Below are positions 42,424 to 50,978 of a stretch of DNA of 64,000 nt, piece by piece. The translations under genes were made by a program, and so were the position numbers. Origin of the DNA: Acipenser ruthenus (taxonomy: Eukaryota > Chordata > Actinopteri > Acipenseriformes > Acipenseridae); assembly GCF_902713425.1 (NCBI RefSeq), contig NC_081198.1, positions 20,691,188 through 20,755,187 of the forward strand, written 5' to 3'. Within the stretch, counting starts at the first letter, position 1; each line of letters starts with the position of its first letter. The notes below the pieces were generated by a model, which saw only the letters and a program-made list of their open reading frames with translations, was not told the origin of the DNA and made no database searches.

Positions 42424-43605
42424 TCACCCTCCTCCCCTTCTTCTAATACCTCCTCGCCCTCCCCTGCCCCATTCTTCCCTGAGCCCCCGGTATCTTGTGC
42501 CGCTCCCCCCCCCCTGACTCCCTCCCCCCCACTCCCCCCTATTGATCTGCACCTCCACCACACTCCCTGTGTCACTATCCTCATACTCCCCTTCTGACTC
42601 TGATACTGCAAGGTCCCCGGCTAGCTTACTTCTCATCCCCCCTTCCCCCCCATGCTTACTCTCTCCCTCTCCCTGCTCACAACTCTCCATCCACTCCTCC
42701 CCTCCCCCATGCTCACTACCCTCCTCCTGCCCCACCCCTTCACCCTTCTCCCTACCCTTCCCCTCTTCCTCTCCCTCCCTCGCTTTCTCCTCCTTCCCTC
42801 TCTCCCTCTGTCCCTCCCTATCCTCTCTTTCTCTCTCCTCCCTCTCACTCTCCTCCCTCCCCCTAGTCCTATTTGCAAAAGAGTGGGGACAATTACTAAA
42901 AAAATGCTCTCCACTCCCACACAAATTACAAGTCCTTTTCATCTCACACTCACTCGCCACGTGCCCCTCCTTCTTACAAACAGTGCAAATGATTTTTGTG
43001 CACCCAGCTGCTAAGTGACCCATCGCCCCACACCTCCTACACAATTTAGGCTGCCCAAAATAATGCACATAGCCTCGGTTATTCCCCAAGGAGATCTCCG
43101 ATGGTATAATCCCATATCCCTCATACCCACTCCTATCCCTCTTCAAACTTACACGCACCCTCCAGGCTCCTGTCCATACATTATCACTATCAGTTACCTT
43201 TACTGCTTCCTCCACTGAATTACAGTACCTTGCTAGCCATGTACATACATCCTTACCCTCCACCATCTCTGAACCCATTCTAACTATCACCACCCTTTTT
43301 GATGTGTCTGTCAGAACTGTCAGCTGAAACTTCTTCATCACCTCACTTTGAAGAGACTGTTCAAACAGCCCCTGGCACCTCTCCATAGACTCTCTCTTAC
43401 AAAAACTAACATCCCATTCATTCCCCTTCCCCACAGAAATCAAACAGTTCAACTCTTCAGGCTTAAATCCCAATTCCTTCTGCAGAATTTGCCGTGAAAA
43501 CTCAAGCCGGTTTAGTTCAATTTTCTCCACCCCAACCATATACTCAGCTTTAATGCCAATCCTCAAACAATTAAAGCGACGCTCCGAAAACTTCCGGAAA
43601 GCCAT
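42424..43605 (-). CDS. LINE ORF1 protein, family D, probable C-terminal frameshift
   Basis: 393-residue frame. It has an RRM-like region (RVVIVRMGSEMVEGKDVCTWL, VWTGAWRVRV) and three CCHC knuckles: CRRCGAMGHLAAGC, CTVCKKEGHVASEC, CNLCGSGEHFFSNC. A long Arg/Glu/Gly-rich tail follows. The Gly-Arg end looks out of frame. An overlapping frame at 42252-42611 encodes a more typical acidic then basic end (GPSKRKSDGDGG, ERRKKKKRG), so a slip in the C/G runs near 42508-42540 is likely. Confidence 0.8.
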   Translation of the reverse strand: MAFRKFSERRFNCLRIGIKAEYMVGVEKIELNRLEFSRQILQKELGFKPEELNCLISVGKGNEWDVSFCKRESMERCQGLFEQSLQSEVMKKFQLTVLTDTSKRVVIVRMGSEMVEGKDVCTWLARYCNSVEEAVKVTDSDNVWTGAWRVRVSLKRDRSGYEGYGIIPSEISLGNNRGYVHYFGQPKLCRRCGAMGHLAAGCTKIICTVCKKEGHVASECEMKRTCNLCGSGEHFFSNCPHSFANRTRGREESEREEREREDREGQRERGKEEKAREGEEEGKGREKGEGVGQEEGSEHGGGEEWMESCEQGEGESKHGGEGGMRSKLAGDLAVSESEGEYEDSDTGSVVEVQINRGEWGGGSQGGGSGTRYRGLREEWGRGGRGGIRRRGGG

Positions 43606-43876
43606 CTTGATCTACACTTTACAACCAAACAAGAAACACAGATATAATAGAACAAAAGGCCCAGATAAGGTGCCCTCAAAGGGTCCCCCTTACCTGAAAA
43701 AACAGCGAAATACTTACCGAAACGGCCCCAACAACTCTCTCCTCAATAGGACCTCAGCTACCAGCAAACAATATTGCCACCGTTTACCTTACCTTACCTT
43801 ACCATACCGTACCGTACCGTACCTTACCTTACCTTACCTATCTCTTCTCCAATCAACTGCTGCGGACAAGCCACAC
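43606..43876 (-). other. 5' leader of family D
   Basis: 271-bp leader. 43786-43840 is eleven tandem pentamers (ACCTT/ACCGT on plus; GGTAA-type on minus). 43710-43718 reads GGTAAGTAT on the minus strand, a perfect 5' splice-site look-alike. A T-run plus CAG follows a few bases later. The outermost 15 bp form the shared hairpin. Confidence 0.7.
43786..43840. repeat. Pentanucleotide repeat in D leader
   Basis: Eleven 5-bp units: three ACCTT, one ACCAT, three ACCGT, three ACCTT, one ACCTA. The symmetric order suggests slippage with a variant core. Confidence 0.95.
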
Positions 43877-43910
43877 ACACTTGATCTTAGCCAAGAGGCC
43901 GAGAAGCGAT
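43877..43910 (-). ncRNA. U2-like 5' head of D, nt 1-34, T16C
   Basis: ATCGCTTCTCGGCC then TCTT where every complete U2 has TTTT (change at nt 16, in the loop of stem-loop I). The rest matches U2 through AAGTGT. It may be target U2 or part of the element. Confidence 0.85.
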
Positions 43911-44167
43911 GGCGACTTGGCCCTTGCCCGGGGCCCCCCAGCCCGGACGGCACAGGGGGATTCAAAGGTGGGTGCAAAATTCCAAGCACAAGCAGACCCC
44001 CAAAAAACGGGCTGCTGCTTCCAGAGAGGAAATGTGCAATTTAAGCAGGAGAAAACAAAACAAAGCAAAAACACACACATAACACCAAAAACAAAACATA
44101 AACTGGCGGAGTGCGTCTTACAAATAGTCATGCCAAGCTGCTATGCTGTGCAAGGTGCCTTGGGTAA
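43911..44167 (-). promoter_or_regulatory. U2 promoter facing D
   Basis: PSE 43958-43974 and SPH/ZNF143-like site 44149-44167, intact. Confidence 0.75.
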
Positions 44168-44304
44168 CTACAACTGTGCCTCGCTGGCTGGCTGGCTTGC
44201 TAAGAAGGTCCTGGCATAGGGACATGTTCCACCACACTTGTCTGGTTAGCTGCATGCTCCCAGGAAACAAACTGCTGCTGTCTACATCATCACCACATGT
44301 GAAT

Positions 44305-44380
44305 AAAAGAAAGAAAGAAAGCAAGAAAGAAAGAGAAAGAAAGAGAGAAAGAAAGAAAGAGAGAAAGAAAAAAAAAGAAG
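44305..44380. repeat. (AAAG)n microsatellite
   Basis: Imperfect AAAG/GAGA tract ending in an A-run. Confidence 0.95.
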
Positions 44381-44490
44381 TAAAACGGCGGGAAAACTTG
44401 CATCAACACTGGCACTCTCCCTCCAGCAGGGGTAGACAAAATGCTCACAGGAGAGATCCAGATCTGACTTTGACCAACGTTAGAGAAAGG

Positions 44491-44640
44491 TGTGCACCGT
44501 TCCCGGAGGTACTGCAATACCGGGCCGATGCGTGGAGTGGACGGAGCAAGCCCCTGTTCCATCTCCCGATTCCAAAAATCAATTTAATATATGGTCCCCT
44601 GATAGGGGACGTATCAGATATTAAACTGATAAGAACAGAT
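44491..44640 (-). ncRNA. U2 snRNA 3' fragment, nt 38-187 (interrupted by B2)
   Basis: Starts ATCTGTTCTT directly after the B2 poly(A), the same junction as B1 and C. Its sequence is canonical. Confidence 0.93.
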
Positions 44641-44727
44641 TTTTTTTTTTTTTTTTTTTTATTAGAAAAATTCCACAAATTTATTATACAAACAATTTTC
44701 CAAATATATAGTCACATACATCAATAA

Positions 44728-47700
44728 TTACAATATAAACAAACCCTTCCACCTTTCTCTTGCTGAATTATACCCCCATTTCAACACATCCCTTTTAACT
44801 CTACCCCTTATGTCACTACACACTCTTTCAATTATTACCTCCCCTTTTATCTCTATGTTATTTTTAATCAGTTTATTTCTACATTCCCATAATTCAAACT
44901 TAATTAAACTGAGAATTAACCATAACAGCCATTGTTGTTTTGTTTTTGTGGCACTCTTTACAAACCCTTTCAATATTACATCGTATGACAGCTTTGTTCC
45001 TGGTACCACCTTGTCTATGATCACTCTAGTTTTATTCCATACTGTTGCTGCAAATGGACATTCCCAAAACACATGTTCCTGTGTTTCTTCCACAAAACAT
45101 GTTCCCCTAGGACAAAAAGCATTTCTGGTCAGTTTATGTCTGAATAACACCTCCCTTACAGCCATCCTTTTATGAAGCATCATCCAATTTAAATCTTTTA
45201 GGTTATTATCTAGCCCCTTTGGCTGAATATTTCCCCAAGTCTCAGGGGCCACTGAACTGTATTCATTATTATAAAATACTTTCACCGATTCTTTATACAG
45301 TTCTTTATGCTCTGTGCAGATCTCTACCTCTTTACAGACTGGATTCTGCTTCAGCCACTTCACCGCATGTTGATAATGTCCTGGTAATTGCTCCGCTCTT
45401 GGTCCCATGTTATTTATTTTAACAAAATGTCTCATTGTAAATGAAAACCACAATCTAACAAAAAACTGAAAATTATGTTTAAATTCACCCTGCAAAGCTT
45501 TACATAAATTTGCCACAAATAAACAATCTAATTTCACAGGAATGTGAGGAACATCCCTCCCTCCTTTCTCCACAGCCTTATACATCTCCCCTCTCTTGAT
45601 GTACTCATATTTCCCTCCCCACATAAACTCAAAAATCATACGAATAACACTTCTCCTATATCTTGGAGGCAACGGATATACATACGCTAGGTACAACAGA
45701 GAAGGTAACACGTCTGTTTTTAGAACCAACACCTTCCCCATATAGGTCAGTTTCCTTGCTTTCCACATATTTAACTTTTTATTCACTTTAACAATTTTGT
45801 CTGCCCAATTCTTTAAATCACTACCCCTTTGATAGAAATTAACCCCTAATATTTTAATCCCATCTGAAACTATGTTCAACCCCAAAGGTGTTTCCTTCCT
45901 GTTTTCCCAAGCTCCCAAGAACATGACATTTGTTTTACTCAAGTTTAACTTTGAACCCGATGCTAAAGAAAACAAGTCCATTAACTGAAATGCTCTCCTT
46001 ATATCATTATCAGACTCTAAATATAAACTTGTGTCATCTGCATACTGTGCAATTTTTAATTCCACACCCCCACTCCCTGGAATAATTAACCCCTTCACCC
46101 CCTTATCTGCCCTCAGTGCTGCAGCGTAAGGTTCCATGAACAATACATAAAGTAAGGGGGATAGCGGACACCCCTGTCTCACCCCCGACCTTTGTTTAAT
46201 TAGCTTCCCCAAGTGCCCATTCACATTGACTCTACTCACTACATCTTTATACATTATTCCTAACCATTTGATTAAATGACACCCAAAACCTAACCTCTCC
46301 AAAATTCTAAATAAAAACTGGTGGTTGACCCTATCAAATGCCTTTTCTTGATCAAGGCTCACTAAAATTAATGGAATATTCCTGTCCTGTACCCACCAAA
46401 TTACATCTCTAGTCAATTGCAAATTCCATTGCGCTGATCTTCCCACTACCCCACATGTCTGGTCTTTATGTACAATGAAACCCATCACCCCCCTTAACCT
46501 ATTAGTTACTGTCTTTGCTAAAATTTTATAATCCACATTTAATAAGGTCACAGGCCTCCAGTTTTTCAAATCCTTAATGTCCCCCTTTTTATATAATAAA
46601 GAAATAATCCCTTCCTTCATTGATTTTAACAATTCTCCTCTGTCAAACACTTCCTTTATTACCTCTTTAAACACTGGACCAATAATGTCCCAGAAAGCCC
46701 AATAAAACTCCCTTGGCAGTCCATCTGACCCCGGCTCTTTATTGTTTTTCATCTCATTTACAGCTGCTGTTAACTCGCTCAACTCAATAACCTTCTCCAA
46801 TTCAATTTTACTCTCTTCCGGCACTCTAGATCCCAAATTATTTAAAAATGTATCTCCTGCTTTATCATCTATTTTCCTTTCTGAAAACAACTCCTCATAA
46901 AAATAACTTGCACTATCTACCATAGACTCATTATCCGATACCTCCCTTCCATCTTTATCTCTTAATCCCTCAATCATTCTTTTCTTTTGTTTCTCCCTCA
47001 TAGGCTTGAAAAACTGATGACAACATTTTTCATTAGTCTCATAAAAGACTAGTTGGCTTCTAAACATGAATTTAGCAGCTCTGTTACTATAAATCGCCTT
47101 TAACCTCTCCTTACACAAACTATACTGCTCCCAATCCATATTCCCACCATTATTATCCTTCACCCGCATCTCCTCCAACCTCTTTTGTAAACCCAATATA
47201 TCTTTCCTTTCCTCAAATGCTTTTGATTTACAATATCCCTGCGCAAACACCTTAACTTTTCGCTTCACATCCTCCCACCAATCAATCCAGGATTTGTAAT
47301 AAGGTTTCAATTCCACCCACTCATTAAAATATAAAATAAATTGTTCCCTAAACTTTTTCTCTTCTAAAATTTTGCAATTCAATTTGCAATACCCGACACC
47401 AAATACTGGCCCGTCTAATATTACCCCTAAAGAAATCATATCATGATCTGAAAACCAAACAGGCAAAACAGAAAAATGTTCTAAAGTCAAATCATTGGTC
47501 ACAAAGAAATAATCAATTCTACTCTTTGCACCCCTAGAATTTCTCCAGGTAAATCCTGGCTTTCCTTTATTTAACTTTTTAAAAGAATCTATTAAATTAA
47601 AATTAGACAAAATCAACCGTAAATCCTTGCAACTAAAATCTTCTGATTGAACTGCATCTAAACAGACATTAAAGTCTCCCCCCACTATTACATGCCTATT

Positions 47701-48099
47701 TGTCATTAATACATCCCCCAAACCCCAAAATAATTCTTTTCGCTCTTTCCTTGTTGGAGGAGCATATACATTAATTAATCTTAACTTTTGTCCCCTCCCA
47801 TCCACATCTGCTACTAGTACCCTCCCTGGCACCATAGAAAAAGAATCCTTCACTTCTAACCCTCTATCCTTAAACAAAATCCCCACCCCTGATGAGTGCA
47901 CACCCCCCACACTCCATCTCGATTCCCCCTGATCCCATTCCCTTGAAAACCCCTTTATGTCCCCTTCATCTTTTAAATGTACTTCTTGCAAAAAACAAAC
48001 TGAAAACTTAATATACTTGAAAGAATTTAACACAGATGCTCTTTTCTGATTATTCCTCAAGCCCCTAACATTAACTGAAATTAAATTAATTGAAGCCAT
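44728..48099 (-). CDS. LINE ORF2 protein (APE endonuclease-reverse transcriptase), family B copy 2, intact
   Basis: 1123 residues, differing from B1 at only a few positions (for example W for C near residue 62, E for V in the NNKVPGSDG segment, C for W in VGYWKLN). APE, RT with YADD, and the C-terminal knuckle are complete. The near identity of two copies 42 kb apart means recent transposition or array conversion. Confidence 0.95.
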   Translation of the reverse strand: MASINLISVNVRGLRNNQKRASVLNSFKYIKFSVCFLQEVHLKDEGDIKGFSREWDQGESRWSVGGVHSSGVGILFKDRGLEVKDSFSMVPGRVLVADVDGRGQKLRLINVYAPPTRKERKELFWGLGDVLMTNRHVIVGGDFNVCLDAVQSEDFSCKDLRLILSNFNLIDSFKKLNKGKPGFTWRNSRGAKSRIDYFFVTNDLTLEHFSVLPVWFSDHDMISLGVILDGPVFGVGYCKLNCKILEEKKFREQFILYFNEWVELKPYYKSWIDWWEDVKRKVKVFAQGYCKSKAFEERKDILGLQKRLEEMRVKDNNGGNMDWEQYSLCKERLKAIYSNRAAKFMFRSQLVFYETNEKCCHQFFKPMREKQKKRMIEGLRDKDGREVSDNESMVDSASYFYEELFSERKIDDKAGDTFLNNLGSRVPEESKIELEKVIELSELTAAVNEMKNNKEPGSDGLPREFYWAFWDIIGPVFKEVIKEVFDRGELLKSMKEGIISLLYKKGDIKDLKNWRPVTLLNVDYKILAKTVTNRLRGVMGFIVHKDQTCGVVGRSAQWNLQLTRDVIWWVQDRNIPLILVSLDQEKAFDRVNHQFLFRILERLGFGCHLIKWLGIMYKDVVSRVNVNGHLGKLIKQRSGVRQGCPLSPLLYVLFMEPYAAALRADKGVKGLIIPGSGGVELKIAQYADDTSLYLESDNDIRRAFQLMDLFSLASGSKLNLSKTNVMFLGAWENRKETPLGLNIVSDGIKILGVNFYQRGSDLKNWADKIVKVNKKLNMWKARKLTYMGKVLVLKTDVLPSLLYLAYVYPLPPRYRRSVIRMIFEFMWGGKYEYIKRGEMYKAVEKGGRDVPHIPVKLDCLFVANLCKALQGEFKHNFQFFVRLWFSFTMRHFVKINNMGPRAEQLPGHYQHAVKWLKQNPVCKEVEICTEHKELYKESVKVFYNNEYSSVAPETWGNIQPKGLDNNLKDLNWMMLHKRMAVREVLFRHKLTRNAFCPRGTCFVEETQEHVFWECPFAATVWNKTRVIIDKVVPGTKLSYDVILKGFVKSATKTKQQWLLWLILSLIKFELWECRNKLIKNNIEIKGEVIIERVCSDIRGRVKRDVLKWGYNSARERWKGLFIL

Positions 48100-48133
48100 T
48101 TATAATTTATATTATTAAAAATAAACCCTTTAT

Positions 48134-49562
48134 TTAAGCTTGGCTTGTAGGTCCTACTCCTTCCTCTTGTATTGCAGGTAAAATAGGTACAGCCAATGTA
48201 GTCTCATTAAATTGTTGGAGTTGAGCATTGTCCAGAAATTCCTCAACATTAAAATCACTGCTTTGTAATCCTAAATCCGACCGACATGGGCTCGCTGGTG
48301 ACAACAAAAAGCTTCTCAGTTCAGAACCTAACTCAGTCCCACTCTCTGTTGATTTACTCCTCAGTTCTGTATCTGAATCTGGCAGATTATGTAAGCCATC
48401 AAACCTGTTTCCATGCTCTATCCCCTCCCCTTCCTTTGCTTTCTTCCCTTTTGCTAGCTTTTGTTCAGCTGCCTTCCTCTCATTCCCAGAATCTTTTTTC
48501 CTTTTCCCACTTTTCTTGTCCACATCCATCCAGCCCTCCTCCTTGCTTGTTTCTTGGTTCAGCTCCATCTTTTCCTCTAGCATTTCCCTACTCGCCTCAA
48601 TCTCCTCCCGCTCAGCCTCTTGAACAGTTTGCCGAGCTTCCTCTTGGCCAGGCACTCTGCTTAACTCTGACTGAACCCCACTGCCACTTGAAATCACCTT
48701 ATCCACAGCCACATTTTCCTCCTGTGCTTCGCTTACATCAGCGGGACCACCCCTTAGCTCTCCCCCATCTTGCTGCTCATTTTCTGGTTCCTTTTCTTGG
48801 TCCTCTCTAATCACCTCTGCAAAGGACCTTTTCTTCTGTGGGCATTGTCTAAAGAGATGCTCATCAGATCCACAAATATTACATTTTTTAACAAACGGAC
48901 AGTCCTTTGTTTCATGTCCCAACTCCTCGCAGTTCCTACAACGAATTTGATTACAATGCATTTCTGTGTGACCAAAGGACATGCATTTTCGGCAGTATAG
49001 CGGTTGGCCAGAATAAAACAAGTAGCCTCTGTTGGGCCCAATAGAAAAGTTTGCCGGAGGGTGCCTATACCCATTGAAACCCTTGGCGACATTGCCTTAA
49101 TAGCACTTTGAATTGTCTCTTGCCATTCCAGATTCCCAATAGATCTCTCTGATAAACTGCACTCACTAGTACATCACAGTATTTCCCCAGAAAAGATTCA
49201 ATATCCCAGTCAGATGCATAAGGATTAAACATGTGGACTGTTATAACTCTGAAATTGCGATTCCATAATGATTCAGCAGCATAATCCTTCACAGGAGCTT
49301 TCATTGAGTACACTTTGTATCTATCCCAAAATGTCATAAAAAGATCTTCAGAGTGAAAAGTAACATCTACGAACCTTGCCGCTGAATTCATCTGGATACA
49401 AAAGAAATCCATAGCTTCGAATCCAAGGCTCGCCATCAAAATCTTCTCCACAAATTCAATTCTTCCTGGGAAATCCACTCCCATATCTCCTCTCCATCTC
49501 AAACGAACTGTGTTCCGTAGTCCAGCCCTCGAAGCCGACCGATTAGCAGATGTCTTGTCCAT
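48134..49562 (-). pseudogene. LINE ORF1, family B copy 2, one frameshift
   Basis: It starts at MDKTSANRSASRAG (49562). The N-terminal and RRM-like part reads to about 49085, where GCGACATTGCC replaces GCGTCTTGCC of B1 (net +1) and shifts the frame. The second frame (48134-49021) carries three complete CCHC knuckles (CRKCMSFGHTEMHC, CRNCEELGHETKDC, CNICGSDEHLFRQC) and the acidic/basic tail. Confidence 0.9.
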
Positions 49563-49620
49563 CCTCTCCTCCTCGTATCACTCTCTCGTATCACTCTCTG
49601 CGGTCATGCCACATGAAAAC

Positions 49621-49648
49621 GATCTGAGCCAAGAGGCCGAGAAGCGAT
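49621..49648 (-). ncRNA. U2-like 5' head of B2, nt 1-28, T16C and A23C
   Basis: ATCGCTTCTCGGCC-TCTT-GGCTCAGATC. It shares T16C with the heads of C and D, and the A23C change with C. All complete U2 genes here have A23. Confidence 0.85.
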
Positions 49649-49905
49649 GGCGACTTGGCCCTTGCCCGGGGCCCCCCAGCCCGGACGGCACAGGGGGATT
49701 CAAAGGTGGGTGCAAAATTCCAAGCACAAGCAGACCCCCAAAAAACGGGCTGCTGCTTCCAGAGGGGAAATGTGCAATTTAAGCAGGAGAAAACAAAACA
49801 AAGCAAAAACACACACATAACACCAAAAACAAAACATAAACTGGCGGAGTGCATCTTACAAATAGTCATGCCAAGCTGCTATGCTGTGCAAGGTGCCTTG
49901 GGTAA
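49649..49905 (-). promoter_or_regulatory. U2 promoter facing B2
   Basis: PSE 49696-49712 and SPH/ZNF143-like site 49887-49905. The ORF1 ATG of B2 lies only 86 nt downstream of the expected start. Confidence 0.75.
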
Positions 49906-50041
49906 CTACAACTGTGCCTCGCTGGCTGGCTGGCTTGCTAAGAAGGTCCTGGCATAGGGACATGTTCCACCACACTTGTCTGGTTAGCTGCATGCTCCCA
50001 GGAAACAAACTGCTGCTGTCTACATCATCACCACATGTGAA

Positions 50042-50110
50042 TAAAAGAAAGAAAGAAAGCAAGAAAGAAAGAGAAAGAAAGAGAGAAAGAAAGAAAGAAA
50101 GAAAAAAGAA
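50042..50110. repeat. (AAAG)n microsatellite
   Basis: Short AAAG/GAGA tract. Confidence 0.95.
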
Positions 50111-50221
50111 GTAAAACGGCGGGAAAACTTGCATCAACACTGGCACTCTCCCTCCAGCAGGGGTAGACAAAATGCTCACAGTAGAGATCCAGATCTGACT
50201 TTGACCAACGTTAGAGAAAGG

Positions 50222-50335
50222 TGTGCACCGTTCCCGGAGGTACTGCAATACCGGGCCGATGCGTGGAGTGGACGGAGCAAGCCCCTGTTCCATCTCCCGA
50301 TTCCAAAAATCAATTTAATATATGGTCCCCTGATA
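50222..50335 (-). ncRNA. U2 snRNA 3' fragment, nt 74-187 (interrupted by A6)
   Basis: Same nt-76 junction as A4 and A5, with TA shared between U2 and the element end. Its sequence is canonical. Confidence 0.93.
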
Positions 50336-50978
50336 CTCTTTTATTGAGATTTTACATTTTTTACATTTACACCCATTCGTTTTTTTCATTCATTTTACAT
50401 TTCTTTTAAAGATGACATTCATGCATACAGACATACATTTTGTTTTAAAAGCATTTAAAACACATTTAAAAACACCAAGACAATTGTGCTTTGTACATGG
50501 TTAAAACAGACACAGATTAAAATCAACATGAAAAAAACCTGTGCTGTTTTAAAAGCGACTGGAAAAAAAGAACCATCTATAAAAAAACAGTGCTTGTGAG
50601 GGCCGGGGAGTGCTCTCTAAAAAGGTTCAAAAGTGAACATAAAACTAGATCTAAAACAGGGACAGGGGAAAAGGGACAGTGTATAAAACAGTGAGTTAAA
50701 ATTCTAAAATTTTAAAACACTTAAAATGTAACTTTTAATAGTTTACATTAAAAATCTTAAAGATACATAAAACAAAACAAAATCAAATAAAACATTCAAC
50801 GTAAATTAAATAAAAGTCCATAAAACTGAAACAAAAAGACTACATAAAACCAGGGCACCGTTGAAAAAACGGTCATGCCAGCTAAAAAGGGCGGAATGCT
50901 GGCATGACAAAATAAATAAAAGGCTTAGCGGTGCCCCGTAGTCCCGCTCCTAGGAGCTAGCGGTTCCAGTTTTTTCCT

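Larger units (their letters stand above)
38894..43876 (-). mobile_element. LINE family D (single copy, ORF1-ORF2 boundary deleted)
   Basis: Tx1-clade-like LINE of a family distinct from A, B and C. The 3' end has an A-rich tail (about 38894-38909) that abuts A5. The 5' end joins U2 nt 1-34 and begins with a TGTGGCTTGTCCGCA hairpin (43861-43875). The plus strand is strikingly poor in G across ORF2. D probably entered U2 near nt 38 before A5 entered nt 76 of the same gene. Confidence 0.9.
43877..44640 (-). repeat. U2 array block 6: unit between D and B2
   Basis: U2 nt 1-34 next to D, complete promoter, microsatellite, 3' box, and U2 nt 38-187 cut by B2. There is no complete gene here. Confidence 0.93.
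44641..49620 (-). mobile_element. LINE family B, copy B2 (full length)
   Basis: Full-length copy: 20-nt poly(A) (44641-44660) at U2 nt 38, ORF2, ORF1, and a 58-bp leader with a 13-bp direct repeat (GAGAGTGATACGA type, near 49572-49602). The 5' tip hairpin is at 49599-49613. ORF2 is intact and ORF1 has one frameshift. U2 nt 29-37 is missing between the two flanks. Confidence 0.94.
49621..50335 (-). repeat. U2 array block 7: unit between B2 and A6
   Basis: U2 nt 1-28 next to B2, complete promoter, short microsatellite (50042-50110), 3' box region, and U2 nt 74-187 cut by A6. Confidence 0.93.

Noticed and set aside
42252-42611. Separate small gene between ORF1 and ORF2 of D
   Set aside because: Its acidic/basic composition matches the ORF1 tail in another frame, so a slip within ORF1 explains it better.
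43877-43910. T16C as sequencing error
   Set aside because: The same change is present in three separate places (43877-43910, 49621-49648, 62618-62651), so error is unlikely.
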